Positions 61,365 through 64,000 of a stretch of 64,000 bases of DNA are shown here, piece after piece. Position 1 is the first letter of the stretch. Each line of letters begins with the position of its first letter. This DNA comes from CALELM01 sp045617105 (GTDB lineage Bacteria > Bacillota > Negativicutes > Selenomonadales > Selenomonadaceae): contig JAZLHW010000016.1 of assembly GCA_045617105.1 (NCBI GenBank), forward strand, positions 33,875 to 97,874, written 5' to 3'. Made by a program: the position numbers and the translations under genes. Below the pieces are notes generated by a model, which ran no database searches, was not told the DNA's origin, and was given only the letters and a program-made list of their open reading frames with translations.

Positions 61365-63575
61365 TCAATCATACATATAGTTTATTTTGTCCAATAGCTC
61401 CTTTTCGGAGTATTCCGAGGTATCTCCTGTCAGGTTTCGTATGTTTTCTGCCATTTGCTCGATGTATTCCTGACATTTTTCTGTTTGACCGGAAAGGTGT
61501 GCAAATTGCCATTTTCCTTTCAGTACAATATTATCTATGACTTTTCCTTGGTTTTGGACGATGGTTTCTGCCTTTGCCATATAGTCCTGTGCAAGGGATT
61601 CCTTTCCCTGCTGAAATGCCAGAAATGCCAAATATTTGTAGATCAGTTCCCATGGATGCCCATTGATTTCTTTTACTGCACCATATTTCTTGAAGGTCTT
61701 TTCAATTTCCAAGAGCTTTACCTGCAGTTCTCTCGCAATATCTGTTCGATGCAGAAGGAATGTGCCTTTTAGGAATACAAAAAATGCAAATTTGAGAGAG
61801 AATAATGGATGTTCCTTTGCCCCTTCCTTCATCAGATAATCAAACTGCTGCAAGGGTTCTGTGTTTCCTCCAAAATATTCTGCCGCATATTGGTCGTAGG
61901 AATCCTTTTCGTTTTGGATGATGTAATAGTGGAGCAGATAGGACATTGTGATAAAATAGTCATTTGAATTTTTTTCAAAATGTGAAAGTGCTTTTTTAAA
62001 ATAATCTTCCGCCTTTTTGTCCTGCATTGCTGCATAGATCTGAGCACATTGGCTGAGCGAAATTGCATAGCTTCTGAAATTGCCTGTTTCATCCTGATAA
62101 AGAAGCTGCTTCAAAGAGGAAAGCTCTTTTTCGTATTCAATCGCTTCCTCAGCGCTCTCGCAGGCTTCTTCCAGTTGGTATCTGTCCATTTTTTGAACGC
62201 TCTGCTTATTTAAGGCACGCAGATAGTCTTCTATATGGGCATGTTTTGCCAGAGTCCTGCATTTTTGGAAACAAGCATCTGCCTTATCTGACTGTCCGAT
62301 ATGGTTAAAGGCAGAAATTCCTGCATTGTACAGCTTGAACTCGGTCTCCTTGTTTATCACATGCTCTTGTTGGTTTTGCATGACAGACTGCAAGCGTTCA
62401 AACAGGTAAAGGAAAAAGCCCTGATTCTGATTATCTATGTGAGCGTATTGGTTCATTCTTTGAATTGCGATTTCTAACGCATCCTTTTCTGCGGATGTTT
62501 CTATTTCCTGCTCTAAAAGAGAGAACCAATGCTCCTCGTAGAAATGTTTGAAGGAAGATGGCTGTTGCCTTGCATGATAGATTTGTGACCATGCTTCAAA
62601 ATAGTCCTTCTTTTCCAGTGCCTTCCATGCATAATCAAAGTAAACATCGATACTGTCGTAGGCAAAAAAAAGATTTCGCTGGGAACCCGTCAGTTCTTTT
62701 GCCTGCTTCCAAAAGCTTTCCAGCCATTCGGCAGGATTTTCTCCGGTCTTCTCACGATTCAGCAGGCTGCAGATAGAGTCTGCCAGATATAAGAAGCCCA
62801 TTTTTTTTGAAGCGTTGCTCCAATATTTGATGGAACCTACATTTAATTTGTCAAGCTTTATCGTATACTTCCCGGATGCCAGCATTTCTCTTCCGATAGC
62901 TCCACGATAGGTGGAATCGTTTGCTATCTGAAGATATTTCTTTCCATCGTGAATTTCTTTGCCAGTTTTATCTCCTGTGGGATGATAGTCTTTATAACCA
63001 AGCTTCTTGTACTCCTCATATTTGGAAAGGCTGTCTCCTTCCAGCACTGCCAAGCGGGTGGGAAGATCTATGCTGACATGCTGGATATCTTTTTCGTATG
63101 GATTGTGAAAAAGAAGACGGGATACAACGCCTTCAGCCATGTGTGTATAGAGATTACTGGCAATGTTGTCTTTGATCAGATCGCAGATATTGTTGACCAG
63201 CAGGGAGGACTTTCCGGAACCGCTTTTTAGGTAAAGAAACAGGGTGTATCTTCCTTGACGTTTGGAGGAGTGAAGCGGCTTTTTGCCGTAGGTTCCCATG
63301 CGCAAGAATTCGCCCAATGTCTGGTTAATTTCCTGCTTTGTTTTACCTACTTGCTTCATATTGGAGCCTTCATGGTTTACATGCAGATCCTCTGGGTATT
63401 TTGTGTTTGCAGACTGGCAGGCTTTCTCATAATATTTTTCAATTCGCTTTCGTTCCATCTCGGTTTCGCCTTCATGCCCGAAATCTTGATACAAGAGACC
63501 GGCAATAAATATTGGCTCTTTTTCTTTTTTCAGTCCTTCAAAATCACCGTTTTCATCCAAGGCAATGGTAAGCAC
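61365..63575 (-). CDS. DUF3800-like (putative RNase H-fold) protein with C-terminal TPR-like region, divergent from cas13a
   Basis: 736 aa from GTG 63575 (AAAGGTGG eight bases upstream; the frame opens at 63614). The N-terminal 275 residues follow the DUF3800 plan: LTIALDENGDF with acidic D7-E8, PIFIAGLLYQD, LHVNHEGSN, DNIASNLYTHMAEGVVSRLL, HVSIDLPTRLAVLEGD with D170, and KMGFLYLADSICSLLN with D266, where the family usually has QxxD. The three acidic positions suggest a metal-dependent nuclease. Residues 290-736 are helical and TPR-like (AWKALEKKDYFEAWSQIYHA; CAQIYAAMQDKKAEDYFKKAL). GSGKSS at 119-124 resembles a P-loop but sits inside the predicted fold, so I do not call an ATPase. Function unknown. 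Confidence 0.6.
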   Translation of the reverse strand: MLTIALDENGDFEGLKKEKEPIFIAGLLYQDFGHEGETEMERKRIEKYYEKACQSANTKYPEDLHVNHEGSNMKQVGKTKQEINQTLGEFLRMGTYGKKPLHSSKRQGRYTLFLYLKSGSGKSSLLVNNICDLIKDNIASNLYTHMAEGVVSRLLFHNPYEKDIQHVSIDLPTRLAVLEGDSLSKYEEYKKLGYKDYHPTGDKTGKEIHDGKKYLQIANDSTYRGAIGREMLASGKYTIKLDKLNVGSIKYWSNASKKMGFLYLADSICSLLNREKTGENPAEWLESFWKQAKELTGSQRNLFFAYDSIDVYFDYAWKALEKKDYFEAWSQIYHARQQPSSFKHFYEEHWFSLLEQEIETSAEKDALEIAIQRMNQYAHIDNQNQGFFLYLFERLQSVMQNQQEHVINKETEFKLYNAGISAFNHIGQSDKADACFQKCRTLAKHAHIEDYLRALNKQSVQKMDRYQLEEACESAEEAIEYEKELSSLKQLLYQDETGNFRSYAISLSQCAQIYAAMQDKKAEDYFKKALSHFEKNSNDYFITMSYLLHYYIIQNEKDSYDQYAAEYFGGNTEPLQQFDYLMKEGAKEHPLFSLKFAFFVFLKGTFLLHRTDIARELQVKLLEIEKTFKKYGAVKEINGHPWELIYKYLAFLAFQQGKESLAQDYMAKAETIVQNQGKVIDNIVLKGKWQFAHLSGQTEKCQEYIEQMAENIRNLTGDTSEYSEKELLDKINYMYD

Positions 63576-63632
63576 TAGACGTTCCACCTTTCTAAAGTCA
63601 AAATAACACTGCAATAGATTCCTATAGCAATG

Positions 63633-63662
63633 AGTATACTATAGCTGATTTGGCGTACCCAA
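63633..63662 (-). promoter_or_regulatory. Candidate promoter of the DUF3800-TPR gene
   Basis: On the minus strand, TTGGGT at 63662-63657, 18 bases, TATACT at 63638-63633. Confidence 0.5.
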
Positions 63663-63665
63663 GGC

Positions 63666-63694
63666 TTGTTCAAAAGATTGAAAAAGTTTATAAT
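63666..63694 (+). promoter_or_regulatory. Promoter of cas13a
   Basis: TTGTTC at 63666-63671, 17 bases, perfect TATAAT at 63689-63694. Its -35 lies only three bases from the -35 of the divergent promoter. Confidence 0.65.
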
Positions 63695-63730
63695 ATTTAA
63701 TGTGAGAATATATTGGCAGGAGGGGAAACT

Positions 63731-64000
63731 ATGAAAATTTCAAAGGTAAAGCATACGAGAGTGGCGGTTGGAAAGCAGAACACGAAAAGCAGGGTAAGCG
63801 GGCTTTTGTACAAGACACCGAATGGAATTGTTTATCCAAGCATAGAAAATCACATTCGAGAGGTCGTTCGTGGAGCTCAGAGGATGTATCAGCCGTTTAA
63901 TGGGAATGCTGTCTATCAAAGTGAAAAAAAGTCGGATAAAGAAGACAAGGAAGTAAAACGGTACTCTTCGGCAGAAAAGAATATTACAGCTTTGGCAAAG
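63731..64000 (+). CDS. cas13a: Cas13a (type VI-A CRISPR RNA-guided RNase), N-terminal 90 residues, cut by window end
   Basis: An open frame of 90 codons runs off the window. AGGAGGGG lies five bases before ATG 63731. The protein begins MKISKVKHTRVAVGKQ, followed by RVSGLLYKTP and then a charged SEKKSDKEDKEV stretch. Lachnospiraceae Cas13a proteins that I know begin M(K/Q)ISKV(N/D)H..(V/M)AV and continue GI/FLY.DP and ..SDKSEKDKE, so the match is to the Cas13a N-terminus. The two HEPN RxxxxH motifs would be downstream and are not visible. The nearby array with a VI-A-like repeat, and cas1-cas2, support the call. Confidence 0.85.
   Translation, partial: MKISKVKHTRVAVGKQNTKSRVSGLLYKTPNGIVYPSIENHIREVVRGAQRMYQPFNGNAVYQSEKKSDKEDKEVKRYSSAEKNITALAK

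Noticed and set aside
63204..63221. GSGKSS in the DUF3800-TPR protein as a Walker A P-loop
   Set aside because: It lacks the usual GxxxxGK[ST] context with a following helix and Walker B, and it falls within the stretch matching the DUF3800 plan. I treat it as probably fortuitous, though a structure prediction would decide.

Overview
This is a stretch of chromosome from a low-to-moderate GC, Gram-positive-lineage bacterium (Firmicutes). I lean towards Negativicutes (Selenomonadales type): t6A genes, rpsO-pnp, an ATP-dependent PEP carboxykinase, a long LeuA behind a T-box, hemZ, hisS-aspS, EF-G2, ComFB, MutS2, yebC-ruvCAB and a spoIID-like gene are mixed with phosphatidylethanolamine synthesis (psd-pssA). 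That placement is inference from gene style and order; no rRNA is present to confirm it.

Positions 1 to about 58,960 are ordinary, densely packed housekeeping DNA. In order: a histidine phosphatase tail; tsaE-tsaB-rimI-tsaD; corA and small genes; rpsO and pnp; nadE; ybaK, thrC, pckA, recG, a VanY peptidase; a methionine gamma-lyase-like enzyme, lexA, T-box-leuA; a deaminase, fba and a pseudouridine synthase on the minus strand; lysC, an aminotransferase, a Fur regulator, hemZ-hisS-aspS; a cell-envelope group (WecG/TagA-type transferase, psd, pssA, GT2); queD-queE; EF-G2, comFB, thiE; an SGNH protein, nth, U32, mutS2, PBP1A, tyrS; yebC-ruvC-ruvA-ruvB-queH-spoIID-queA. Between these lie small dispersed palindromic repeats (two copies of a 150-bp element, two copies of a 75-bp element) and a recurring promoter module, a hairpin followed by a -35 box, 18 bp and GCGTTATAAT.

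From about 58,960 to the window end is a CRISPR-Cas locus of the type VI-A (Cas13a) kind. It has a consensus promoter, a structured leader of about 230 bases, an array of seven 36-bp repeats and six spacers, a perfect 30-bp-arm palindrome, cas1, cas2, and then a divergent 736-aa gene. That protein has a DUF3800-like (RNase H-fold type) N-terminus and a helical, TPR-like C-terminus. After it comes the start of a gene whose first 90 residues match the Cas13a N-terminus; the window cuts it off. The Cas13a call, and the DUF3800-TPR gene sharing a back-to-back promoter region with it, are the most notable content. In the model I propose, the array gives crRNAs, Cas13a processes them and cuts RNA, Cas1-Cas2 acquire spacers, and the DUF3800-TPR protein is an unassigned possible accessory.
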